Part shown: positions 7,717-14,349 of the stretch, in pieces
Numbering within the stretch: position 1 is the first letter of the stretch
Layout of the letters: the number at the start of each line of letters is the position of its first letter
DNA from: Roseobacter sp.
GTDB taxonomy: Bacteria; Pseudomonadota; Alphaproteobacteria; Rhodobacterales; Rhodobacteraceae
DNA length: 14,349 bases
Direction: 5' to 3'
NCBI GenBank assembly: GCA_024636425.1
Contig: JAGXHB010000289.1
Coordinates: forward strand, 1 to 14,349
Position numbers and translations under genes: made by a program
Notes under the pieces: generated by a model
What the model saw: the letters and a program-made list of their open reading frames with translations, nothing else
Database searches by the model: none
What the model was told of the DNA's origin: nothing

Positions 7717-7750
7717 GAAAGCCGCAACACCCTAGGGTGCCGCGGCTTTC
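7717..7750. terminator. Nested bidirectional hairpin terminator
   Basis: GAAAGCCGC (7717-7725) pairs perfectly with GCGGCTTTC (7742-7750). After a 2x2 mismatch (AA/CC), an inner stem CACCC/GGGTG (7728-7739) closes on a TA. The stem ends in AAA/TTT, so each strand has a short T-run at the base of the hairpin. It lies between the convergent DUF2798 and nhaC genes, so it can end both transcripts. Confidence 0.8.
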
Positions 7751-7772
7751 ATCGTTTGACGGATGGCAAGGC

Positions 7773-9269
7773 TTATGCCGTCTTGGGCTCTTCCTCGTAG
7801 GCAAGCTCGTGATCGCCCAGATCCATCACATCTTCACCGGATTTTTCCCAATCCTTGCGGTCTTCATCCGTCGCCTTGGGCGAGAACAGACCCGTCACAG
7901 CGTAAAAAACGCCGATCAGCGGGGCGGTCCAGCAGGCGAAGGCAAGCGGGATGTACAGCAGATTGGTCAGATTGCCGTCCATCACACCCAGACCAAGCGC
8001 CGAGATGACAAAGGCACCACCAGCGTTCCACGGGATCAGCGGGCTCATCAAGGTGCCACCTTCTTCGACGGCACGGCTCAGGTTCAGCGTGGAATAGCCC
8101 ATCCCCCGATAAAGCGGTGCATACATGCGGCCGGGCAGCGCGATCGAGATATAGGGGTCACCCGCTACCATGTTGGTCGCAAATGCTGTCCCGATGGCGG
8201 AGCTTTGCACGGCACCAAAGCTTTTCACACGGCTGACGATGGCCATGATGATCGCCTCAAGGCAGCCTGTACGCTCAAGCGCGCCCCCAAAGCCAAGTGC
8301 GATCAGCATCAGCGAGATGGTCCACATCATCGACTGGATACCCCCCGCGTTCAGCAGGCTGTCGATGTCGGAGATACCTGTATCAATGGTGAAGCCCGAC
8401 TGCGCAAAGGCGAAAACGTCATGAACGCCCGCACCTTGCCAGAAGATCGCAATCAGCGCACCCGCCAGAACACCGGCAAAAAGCGATGGCAACGGCGGCT
8501 GTTTCATCAGCGCCAGGACAATAACGATCAAGGCAGGGATCAACGGCACAAGGCCCAGGTCAAAGCGTTCTGCCAGACCGGATGTGATCTGCTCAATGCT
8601 GCTGACGTCACCGGCGGCACCGTCAATCATCATGAAACCGACCAGAATATAGATCACCAGCGCGATCAACATCGCAGGCACCGTCGTTGGCAGCATGTTC
8701 TTGATGTGATCGAAAACGTTGGTCCCGGTCACGGCAGGGGCGAGGTTGGTCGTGTCGGACAGCGGCGAGATCTTGTCACCAAAGAATGCGCCCGATACCA
8801 CTGCACCCGCAGTCCAGTAGGCCGGAATACCAAAGCCCGCGCCAATGCCCATCAGCGCTAGACCGATTGTCCCGACCGTGCCCCAACTGGTTCCCAGCGA
8901 CAACGACACCACCGCACACAAGATCATGGCAGCGGCCAGAAAGATCGACGGGTTGAGCAGCGTCAGACCATAGTAGATCAATGTCGGCACGGTGCCGGAG
9001 GCGATCCAGACCCCGATGATCATCCCCACGACAATGAGAACGGCAAGCGACGGCATCGAGACGTGAATGACGTGAAATATCCCTTCGCGGATATCCATCC
9101 AGCCCTGGCCACGCAGCACGCCCAGAAGGGAGGTGATGGCCAGACCAAGGATCAGTGGAATATGCGGGGTAAAGTCACCATAGTAAAATAATTGCAGAGC
9201 CAGAAGGCCCAGTGTCAAGACAACTGGCAACAAGGCCAGAGGTAGCGATGGAAGATTTTTCTTGTCCAT
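7773..9269 (-). CDS. nhaC: NhaC-family Na+/H+ antiporter
   Basis: A 498-residue integral inner-membrane protein with about a dozen hydrophobic segments. The NhaC signature is clear: SLSLGTSWGTVGTIGLALMG (122-141), then GAVVSGAFFGDKISPLSDTT (155-174), and near the C-terminus EEGGTLMSPLIPWNAGGAF (402-420). The family exchanges external H+ for internal Na+; some members instead exchange malate and lactate, so the ion pair is not certain. An acidic cytoplasmic tail (about 467-498) is notable. The start at 9269 has GAGGGA immediately upstream (9273-9278, about 4 bases). An in-frame ATG at 9290 would add seven residues (MHKNEGK) and has its own GAGG 6 bases upstream, inside a hairpin. It is read from its own leader, 140 bases after polA, and ends at a strong shared terminator. 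Confidence 0.93.
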   Translation of the reverse strand: MDKKNLPSLPLALLPVVLTLGLLALQLFYYGDFTPHIPLILGLAITSLLGVLRGQGWMDIREGIFHVIHVSMPSLAVLIVVGMIIGVWIASGTVPTLIYYGLTLLNPSIFLAAAMILCAVVSLSLGTSWGTVGTIGLALMGIGAGFGIPAYWTAGAVVSGAFFGDKISPLSDTTNLAPAVTGTNVFDHIKNMLPTTVPAMLIALVIYILVGFMMIDGAAGDVSSIEQITSGLAERFDLGLVPLIPALIVIVLALMKQPPLPSLFAGVLAGALIAIFWQGAGVHDVFAFAQSGFTIDTGISDIDSLLNAGGIQSMMWTISLMLIALGFGGALERTGCLEAIIMAIVSRVKSFGAVQSSAIGTAFATNMVAGDPYISIALPGRMYAPLYRGMGYSTLNLSRAVEEGGTLMSPLIPWNAGGAFVISALGLGVMDGNLTNLLYIPLAFACWTAPLIGVFYAVTGLFSPKATDEDRKDWEKSGEDVMDLGDHELAYEEEPKTA

Positions 9270-9294
9270 TTTTCCCTCGTTTTTATGCATTGAA

Positions 9295-9312
9295 CGCCTC
9301 GGAATAGAGGCG
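9295..9312 (-). promoter_or_regulatory. Hairpin covering a ribosome site in the nhaC leader
   Basis: On the minus strand, CGCCTC (9307-9312) and GAGGCG (9295-9300) form a perfect 6-bp stem around a 6-base loop, extendable by one G-U pair. The right arm contains the GAGG that sits 6 bases before the ATG at 9290, so folding would hide that start. No T-run follows, so it does not look like a polA terminator. A regulatory role is inferred. Confidence 0.4.
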
Positions 9313-9409
9313 CACAATTAGGGAAACAATGGCTTCACCCTTCATTAGGTTCCAAAGAAACGCGGAATTAACTTGGTTCGCGTCATTTTGTTCCATCCGA
9401 TTTTCGCGA

Positions 9410-12208
9410 TCAGTGGGCTTCCGCCCAATTTGCGCCAATCCCTGCATCGACCGTGAGTTTGACATCCAGATGCACGACCGGGTCTGCTGCATTTTCCATC
9501 ACGTTCCGGGCTGCGGTGATCAGATCGTCCTCTGCGCCCTTTTCCACTTCGAACAGCAATTCGTCATGTACCTGCAAAAGCATCGTGGCCGGCATGTCCC
9601 TGATGGCATCGGGCATCCGGATCATTGCCCGCCGGATCACGTCTGCGGCAGTGCCTTGGATCGGTGCGTTGATCGCGGCGCGTTGGGCAAAACCCGCACG
9701 CGGCCCCTTGGCGCTGATTTCGGGCGTATTGATCTTGCGCCCGAACAGCGTCTGCACATAACCGTGCTCCTTCGCGAACGCTTTGGTGTCGTTCATATAG
9801 CCGCGAATACCGGGGAATCGTTCAAAGTAGCGGTCGATGAACCCCTGCGCCTCGGCCCGCGGAATGCGCAGGTTGCGCGCCAGACCAAAGCCCGAGATGC
9901 CATAGATCACACCAAAGTTGATCGCCTTGGCTTGGCGGCGGATGTCGGGTGTCATCTGGTCCAGCGGGACGTTGAACATCTCGGAGGCGGTCAGGGCGTG
10001 GATGTCGATACCCTCCTTGAACGCCTGCTTGAGTTCGGGAATATCGGCGATATGCGCCAGAATGCGCAATTCGATCTGGGAATAATCCAGCGCCACCAGT
10101 ACCTTGCCGGTCTCGGCGACAAAGGCTTCGCGGATGCGGCGGCCTTCCTCTGACCGGATCGGAATGTTTTGCAGGTTCGGATCGGTTGACGCGAGCCGCC
10201 CCGTCGATGCGCCCGCGATGGAATAGGACGTGTGCACGCGGCCCGTGTCCTTGTTGATATGGTCCTGCAGCGCATCGGTATAGGTCGATTTCAGTTTTGA
10301 CAGCTGCCGCCAGTCCAGAATGCGGCGCGGGAAATCATGCTCGGTCGCGAGATCCTCAAGAATGTCGGCACCGGTGGAGTACTTCCCGTTCGTGCCCTTC
10401 TTGCCGCCTTCCAGCCCCATATCCTCGAACAGTACTTCGCCCACCTGCGCAGGCGAGCCGACATTGAACTTGCGGCCGACCATTTCAAAAATCTCGTCCT
10501 CCAGCCCGGCCATTTTCTGGGCAAAGGCGTTCGACATCCGGCTCAGCGTGTCCCGGTCAACCTTGATGCCCGACCGCTCCATCCCCGCAAGAACCGGCAC
10601 CAGCGGGCGCTCCAGCGTCTCGTAGACCTTGGTCACCTGACTGCGGTGCAGTTGCGGCTTGAACGTCTTCCAAAGCCGCAAGGTGATGTCGGCGTCTTCG
10701 GCGGCATAGGTCACCGCATCGGCCAGCGGCACCTTGTCAAAGGTGATTGCCGACTTGCCCGACCCCAGCAAGGGTTTGATCGGGATTGGCGTGTGCCCCA
10801 GGTACCGTTCGGACAAGGCATCCATCCCGTGACCGTGCAGACCTGCGTGCATCGCATAGGACATCAGCATCGTGTCGTCGATGGGGGCAACGGTGATGCC
10901 GATCTGCGCGAATATCTTGAGGTCGTATTTCATGTTCTGCCCGATCTTGAGGATCGAGGGATCTTCCAGCATCGGCGTCAGCATCCGCAATGCGTCTTCG
11001 GTGGGCATCTGACCGTCGGCCAGATCGTCTGATCCGAATAGATCGCTGCCTCCGTTCGCCTTGTGGATCAGCGGGATATAGCAGGCCTGCCCCGGCTCCA
11101 CCGCCAGCGAAATGCCCACCAGCTCGGCGGTCATTTCATTCAGTCCCGTCGTTTCGGTATCCACGGCCACATAGCCGTAGTCATAGATCCGGTCGATCCA
11201 CGCCTGCAGCGCTGCCGCGTCTGAAACCTGCTCATAGTTTTCGGGGGTAAAGGGAACATCCTCGGCAGCAGGTCCGTCTTCGGGTGCGGTCGGCTCCTCG
11301 ATCACCGGCGCCTCTTTTCCCAGTACTTCGGCAACGCGCTTGGACAGGGTGCGGAATTCCATCTCGGCCAGAAACCCGAGCAGTTTATCTGCATCAGGAT
11401 CGCGCACCTCAAGATCGTCGATCGTGAAATCGAGCGGTGTATTCTCGTCCAGCAGAACCAACTGCCGCGACAGGCGGATCTGGTCGGCATGATCCATCAA
11501 GGTCTGGCGGCGTTTGGGCTGCTTGATCTCTCCGGCCCGCTCCAGCAGCGCGTCAAGATCACCGTATTCGTTGATCAGCAAGGCGGCCGTTTTGATCCCG
11601 ATACCGGGGGCACCGGGCACGTTATCGACGGAATCGCCCGCAAGTGCCTGCACATCCACGACGCGGTCGGGATAGACGCCGAATTTCTCGAAAACGCCCT
11701 CGCGGTCGATGGTCTTGTTCTTCATCGCGTCCAGCATCTCGACGCCGCCGCCCACAAGCTGCATCAGATCCTTGTCCGAACTGATGATGGTACAGCGCCC
11801 CCCGGCGGCGCGCGCCTGCACGGCAAGTGTGGCGATGATGTCATCCGCCTCAAAGCCTTCCTTTTCCTTGCACGCGATATTGAATGCTTCGGTGGCGGTG
11901 CGCGTCAGCGGGATCTGCGGGCGCAGGTCTTCGGGCATGGCTTCGCGGTTGGCCTTGTACTTGTCATACATATCATTGCGAAAGGTGTGGCTGCCCTTGT
12001 CAAAGATCACGGCCACATGGGTGGGCGCATCCGGCCCGGTGTTCCCTTCGACATAGCGGTGCAGCATGTTGCAAAAGCCCGCAACAGCACCGATCGGCAA
12101 GCCGTCGGATTTGCGCGTCAGCGGTGGCAACGCGTGATAGGCCCTGAAGATAAAAGCCGATCCGTCGATCAGATGCAGATGATGACCTTTGCCAAATGTA
12201 CCGGACAT
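9410..12208 (-). CDS. polA: DNA polymerase I
   Basis: A 932-residue Pol I (E. coli: 928) for Okazaki-fragment processing and repair synthesis. The 5' nuclease domain (about 1-300) keeps its acidic residues: D15 in LIDGSAF, FEADD (119-123), SSDKDL (143-148) and GDSVDNVPG (191-199). The 3'-5' exonuclease domain (about 325-530) has DTET (350-353), NMKYD (425-429) and YAAEDAD (501-507), so proofreading should be active, unlike in Taq-type enzymes. The polymerase domain (about 540-932) has motif A DYSQIELR (708-715), motif B RRQAKAINFGVIYG (757-770) and motif C VHDE (880-883); F765 predicts discrimination against dideoxynucleotides. The start at 12208 is fixed by AAGGGAG (12216-12222) 7 bases upstream. 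In-frame ATGs at 12247 and 12295 lack such a site, and the open frame to 12571 overlaps the DUF2459 gene. Confidence 0.98.
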   Translation of the reverse strand: MSGTFGKGHHLHLIDGSAFIFRAYHALPPLTRKSDGLPIGAVAGFCNMLHRYVEGNTGPDAPTHVAVIFDKGSHTFRNDMYDKYKANREAMPEDLRPQIPLTRTATEAFNIACKEKEGFEADDIIATLAVQARAAGGRCTIISSDKDLMQLVGGGVEMLDAMKNKTIDREGVFEKFGVYPDRVVDVQALAGDSVDNVPGAPGIGIKTAALLINEYGDLDALLERAGEIKQPKRRQTLMDHADQIRLSRQLVLLDENTPLDFTIDDLEVRDPDADKLLGFLAEMEFRTLSKRVAEVLGKEAPVIEEPTAPEDGPAAEDVPFTPENYEQVSDAAALQAWIDRIYDYGYVAVDTETTGLNEMTAELVGISLAVEPGQACYIPLIHKANGGSDLFGSDDLADGQMPTEDALRMLTPMLEDPSILKIGQNMKYDLKIFAQIGITVAPIDDTMLMSYAMHAGLHGHGMDALSERYLGHTPIPIKPLLGSGKSAITFDKVPLADAVTYAAEDADITLRLWKTFKPQLHRSQVTKVYETLERPLVPVLAGMERSGIKVDRDTLSRMSNAFAQKMAGLEDEIFEMVGRKFNVGSPAQVGEVLFEDMGLEGGKKGTNGKYSTGADILEDLATEHDFPRRILDWRQLSKLKSTYTDALQDHINKDTGRVHTSYSIAGASTGRLASTDPNLQNIPIRSEEGRRIREAFVAETGKVLVALDYSQIELRILAHIADIPELKQAFKEGIDIHALTASEMFNVPLDQMTPDIRRQAKAINFGVIYGISGFGLARNLRIPRAEAQGFIDRYFERFPGIRGYMNDTKAFAKEHGYVQTLFGRKINTPEISAKGPRAGFAQRAAINAPIQGTAADVIRRAMIRMPDAIRDMPATMLLQVHDELLFEVEKGAEDDLITAARNVMENAADPVVHLDVKLTVDAGIGANWAEAH

Positions 12209-12215
12209 GACGACG

Positions 12216-12222
12216 CTCCCTT
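12216..12222 (-). promoter_or_regulatory. polA ribosome binding site
   Basis: AAGGGAG on the minus strand lies 7 bases before the ATG at 12208 and decides the start among several in-frame ATGs. Confidence 0.75.
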
Positions 12223-12300
12223 GGGGTGTTTGGCCTTCTTTTGCCATGAACCGGCTTGGCCTGCCAGCAGACATATCGCCCGCGCCCTGCTTCATTTTGC

Positions 12301-12320
12301 CAAATAAACTCCCCGCGGAG
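12301..12320 (-). terminator. Weak hairpin plus T-rich run after the DUF2459 gene
   Basis: On the minus strand CTCC-GCGG-GGAG (12309-12320) can form a 4-bp hairpin followed by TTTATTT (12302-12308). It starts 15 bases past the DUF2459 stop. The stem is short, so termination would be partial at best, and polA may still be reached by read-through. Confidence 0.3.
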
Positions 12321-12335
12321 CGTCCGTCCCCCGCG

Positions 12336-13010
12336 TCACTCTGCTTGGTAGAGGTCGTAGGACAGGCTGACGGACAGGGGCATCGGTGTCCAAAGTCCGA
12401 ACCGCAAGCCCGCCGCGCGCAAGCGTTCCCCGATCCAGACATTGCAGGTGCGCAGGATGTTAAATCGCCCAAGGCCCGCGAAGAATCCATCTGACGAGGT
12501 ATACCCTGCGACATCCAGACGCTGGGGGGTGCCCTCCGGCGCAAGCGCGAAACTGCTCCAGATGCTCTCAAGCAGGGCGGCGTATTGCTGTTGGGTCATG
12601 CGCACGCGCCGGGCGGGCAGATCCTCTGCCAGAACGCCCGCAATATCAAAGCGCAGCACTGTCCTGTCACCCGTGATGCCGCTGAAGATCGCGGGCAATG
12701 ACAGATCGGTGTAGGTGCGCGTCTGCGTATAGAAGTGTTCTGCGCCCCAGCCGATCACCAGCCAGCGGGCCTCCGGATGGTCCAGCCAGATGCCATGCGC
12801 CGCCAAGGGGGTGAATTTTTCGATGGTTTCAGCGTCCAGCGGCAAAAGCAGGTCATAGTGGATCGGGCCATGGACCAGCAGGATTTCGCGGGTCTTGGGC
12901 CCCTCGTCATGGTCCGCGCCACCGGGCACGACCGCTCCGATAATGGCGAGCATCAGATAAAACGCCGGTATGAGCGCCAGAATACCAAGCGTTTTGGCGA
13001 ATGTCCTCAG
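12336..13010 (-). CDS. DUF2459 family protein, apparent CTG start
   Basis: A 224-residue protein with one N-terminal hydrophobic helix (about 7-29), then an extracytoplasmic domain matching DUF2459 (TIGR02117), a family of unknown function. Family features are VHGPIHYDLLLPLD (46-59), IGWGAEHFY (86-94) and TSSDGFFAGLGRFNILRTCN (171-190) followed by LWTPMPLS (206-213). The start is placed at a CTG (13008-13010) that overlaps the zinc-finger gene stop as CTGA, with GAGGG 6 bases upstream, and yields a normal N-terminus for a membrane-anchored protein. No ATG, GTG or TTG lies nearby in frame. Upstream ATGs at 13061 and 13070 would add 17-20 residues read through the zinc-finger gene, and the next downstream ATG (12953) would remove most of the helix. 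It forms an operon with the zinc-finger gene. Confidence 0.85.
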   Translation of the reverse strand: MRTFAKTLGILALIPAFYLMLAIIGAVVPGGADHDEGPKTREILLVHGPIHYDLLLPLDAETIEKFTPLAAHGIWLDHPEARWLVIGWGAEHFYTQTRTYTDLSLPAIFSGITGDRTVLRFDIAGVLAEDLPARRVRMTQQQYAALLESIWSSFALAPEGTPQRLDVAGYTSSDGFFAGLGRFNILRTCNVWIGERLRAAGLRFGLWTPMPLSVSLSYDLYQAE

Positions 13011-13186
13011 ACTTTGCCCTCGAAATCCTGATGGATGAACCGGCAATCGCAATAGCCACATTCGACCCATCCCAGATCCTGCGGGATCTGCAACCAGACG
13101 CGCGGATGACCCAAGGCCCCTTCGCTGCCGTCGCAGGCCACGCGCCAGGTGTTCACAATGCGGGTTTCTGGGGCTTCGATGGTCAT
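13007..13186 (-). CDS. Small CHCC-type zinc-finger protein
   Basis: A 59-residue protein of the zf-CHCC family, related to the zinc-binding domain of mitochondrial complex I subunit NDUFS6. The ligands are visible: C18 (RVACDG), H27 (LGHPRVWL), C43 and C46 (ECGYC), with an extra C48. ETRIVNTWRVACDG (7-20) and HPRVWLQIP (27-35) match the family well. Bacterial members are stand-alone and have no settled role; a part in respiratory complex I or iron-sulphur assembly is suggested by homology only. The start at 13186 has GAGGA 7 bases upstream. The gene is first in the minus-strand unit leading to the DUF2459 gene and its stop overlaps that gene's CTG start. It is easy to miss because a longer frame (the DUF2459 extension) covers it. 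Confidence 0.9.
   Translation of the reverse strand: MTIEAPETRIVNTWRVACDGSEGALGHPRVWLQIPQDLGWVECGYCDCRFIHQDFEGKV
13017..13021 (-). promoter_or_regulatory. Ribosome binding site for the CTG-initiated DUF2459 gene
   Basis: GAGGG on the minus strand, inside the last codons of the zinc-finger gene, lies 6 bases (CAAAGT) before the CTG at 13010. Its ideal spacing is the main reason for choosing the CTG over upstream ATGs. Confidence 0.5.
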
Positions 13187-13270
13187 GGGATTGTCCTCGG
13201 CTCTCTTGCGGGTTTGTTATGACCAAACCAGCCCGTCAGAGCAAGGGGATCGCGCGGGTTTCTCGGTGTG

Positions 13271-13282
13271 TCGTCTACAAGT
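13271..13282 (+). promoter_or_regulatory. 12-base word shared with the moxR/DUF1285 gap (copy 2)
   Basis: A second TCGTCTACAAGT, in the 185-base divergent gap between the zinc-finger gene and gpmI. Here it runs into a dyad TACAA-GT-TTGTA (13276-13287). TGTAAT (13284-13289) resembles a -10 element for gpmI, but no good -35 is seen 17 bases upstream. A shared operator is inferred, with no known regulator recognised. Confidence 0.35.
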
Positions 13283-13371
13283 TTGTAATCTTCACCGAAT
13301 TGGGTTCACCCTTGACCGATCTCGGGCTAAAAGACCGCAAACCCCTTGAGCCGAGCAGGAGCCGTCCACGG

Positions 13372-14349
13372 ATGCCCCATCCCAAACCCGTCGTTTTGTG
13401 CATCCTCGATGGTTGGGGCCTGCGGGATGAAATCGAAGGCAACGCGCCGCGTCTGGCCCATACGCCGCATTTCGATCGGATCATGGCGACCTGCCCGAAT
13501 GCGACGCTGACAACCTTCGGCCCGGATGTCGGGCTGCCTCAGGGTCAGATGGGCAATTCCGAGGTCGGACACACAAATATCGGCGCGGGCCGCGTTGTCG
13601 CCATGGATCTGGGCCAGATCGACCTTGCGATTGAAACCGGCGAGTTTGCGCAAAACCCACCGTTGCTGGCGTTTATTGCGAAGATGAAAGAAACAGGCGG
13701 CACCGCGCATGTGATGGGGCTGGTGTCGGACGGTGGTGTCCACGGGCATGTCAATCACATGATTGCTGCCGTCAAAGCGTTGCATGCCCATGGTGTGCCG
13801 GTCGTGATCCACGCGCTGACAGACGGGCGCGATGTGGCACCGCGGTCGGCGCTTGGCTATCTTGAGGGGCTGGTGGCAGAGTTACCTGCCGGCGTTCAGA
13901 TCGCCACTGTCATCGGGCGCTATTTCGCGATGGACCGTGACAACCGCTGGGACCGGGTCGCAAAGGCTTATGATGCCCTTGTCGACGCAAAGGGGGATAC
14001 TGCGGCTTCGGCTGCCGACGCTGTCACGGCCGCTTACGATCGCGGCGAAAGCGACGAATTCATCACGCCGGCGGTCCTGGCAGGGTATGAAGGTGCCCGC
14101 GACGGTGACGGAATTTTTTGTCTGAACTTCCGCGCCGACCGCGCGCGCGAGATCATGGCTGCCGTCGGTGCACCGGGTTTCGATGCCTTCGCCCTCGCGC
14201 AAAGACCCGCCTTCGCCGCGTTGATGGGGATGGCCGAATATTCGGACGAGCACATGCGCTACATGACGACCATGTATCCCAAACCGCAGATTGTGAACAC
14301 GCTTGGCGCATGGGTCGCCCGGCAGGGCCTGCGCCAGTTCCGTCTGGCC
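13372..14349 (+). CDS. gpmI: 2,3-bisphosphoglycerate-independent phosphoglycerate mutase (C-terminus beyond window)
   Basis: The first 326 residues of a protein normally about 505 long; the frame is still open at the window edge. GpmI interconverts 3- and 2-phosphoglycerate in glycolysis and gluconeogenesis, in the cytoplasm, using two Mn2+ ions and a phosphoserine intermediate. The N-terminus VVLCILDGWG (7-16) supplies metal ligand D13, and GQMGNSEVGHTNIGAGR (58-74) holds the phosphorylated S63. Substrate-site residues follow: SDGGVHGH (119-126), TDGRDVAP (150-157), GRYFAMDRDNRWDR (182-195) and NFRADRARE (252-260). The start at 13372 has AGGAG (13357-13361) 10 bases upstream and matches the family N-terminus. 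The frame is open back to an ATG at 13219, but that would add 51 atypical residues covering the promoter region. It is transcribed divergently from the zinc-finger gene. Confidence 0.97.
   Translation, partial: MPHPKPVVLCILDGWGLRDEIEGNAPRLAHTPHFDRIMATCPNATLTTFGPDVGLPQGQMGNSEVGHTNIGAGRVVAMDLGQIDLAIETGEFAQNPPLLAFIAKMKETGGTAHVMGLVSDGGVHGHVNHMIAAVKALHAHGVPVVIHALTDGRDVAPRSALGYLEGLVAELPAGVQIATVIGRYFAMDRDNRWDRVAKAYDALVDAKGDTAASAADAVTAAYDRGESDEFITPAVLAGYEGARDGDGIFCLNFRADRAREIMAAVGAPGFDAFALAQRPAFAALMGMAEYSDEHMRYMTTMYPKPQIVNTLGAWVARQGLRQFRLA

Noticed and set aside
7713..8861. Plus-strand open frame of 382 codons opposite nhaC
   Set aside because: Begins inside the terminator hairpin and runs antisense to clear transmembrane coding sequence; its composition is not protein-like.
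9329..12307. Several plus-strand open frames of 77 to 274 codons
   Set aside because: Antisense to polA or its flanks; no domains and no ribosome sites worth noting.
12209..12335. Possible small gene or RNA in the DUF2459-polA gap
   Set aside because: Only a weak hairpin and the polA ribosome site are seen; no start, stop and ribosome-site combination supports a separate gene.
12209..12571. N-terminal extension of polA to 12571, 12295 or 12247
   Set aside because: The extension lacks Pol I homology and overlaps the DUF2459 gene, and the AAGGGAG before 12208 fixes the start.
13219..13371. 51-codon in-frame extension of gpmI
   Set aside because: GpmI family members begin close to VVLCILDGWG, a good ribosome site precedes 13372, and the extension covers the promoter region.
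1..14349. tRNA, rRNA, CRISPR, insertion sequence, phage or attachment-site signals
   Set aside because: None found by reading: no cloverleaf-like segments in the gaps, no regular repeats, no transposase or integrase motifs, and no break in base composition.

Overview
The window looks like ordinary chromosome from a GC-rich alphaproteobacterium, most likely of the Rhodobacterales/Roseobacter group. This rests on protein style and on the gene set: a MoxR-DUF58-DUF4159 membrane cluster divergent from a DUF1285 gene, a short CHCC zinc-finger protein, DUF2459, and an alpha-type Pol I with proofreading. The genus assignment is inference. There are no RNA genes, CRISPR arrays, insertion sequences, phage genes or attachment sites. 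Coding density is high, and no gene-free stretch exceeds 185 bases.

Region 1 (1-5991, minus strand) is a four-gene operon read right to left: moxR-type AAA+ ATPase, DUF58 protein, a large BatA-like/DUF4159 membrane protein, and a second membrane protein with von Willebrand A-like and amidotransferase-like regions that is cut by the window edge. All three junctions are 4-base stop/start overlaps (GTGA, ATGA, ATGA), so the four products are probably made in a coupled way and work as one envelope-associated chaperone or assembly system. The substrate is not visible from the sequence.

Region 2 (6062-7703, plus strand) holds a DUF1285 protein, a hydroxypyruvate isomerase-family TIM barrel (hyi) and a two-helix DUF2798 membrane protein overlapping hyi by ATGA. 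A long imperfect inverted repeat lies between the DUF1285 gene and hyi. A nested hairpin (7717-7750) ends this block and can also serve the convergent nhaC.

Region 3 (7773-13186, minus strand) reads right to left: CHCC zinc-finger protein, DUF2459 protein (which seems to start at CTG), DNA polymerase I (polA, all three domains intact), and an NhaC-family antiporter whose leader carries a hairpin over a Shine-Dalgarno sequence.

Region 4 (13372-14349, plus strand) is the first 326 codons of cofactor-independent phosphoglycerate mutase (gpmI), running off the window.

The observations most worth a second look are the CTG start of the DUF2459 gene, a 12-base word shared by the two divergent intergenic regions, the hairpin over the nhaC start, the inverted repeat before hyi, and the pattern of intact and degenerate metal-site motifs across the MoxR operon.
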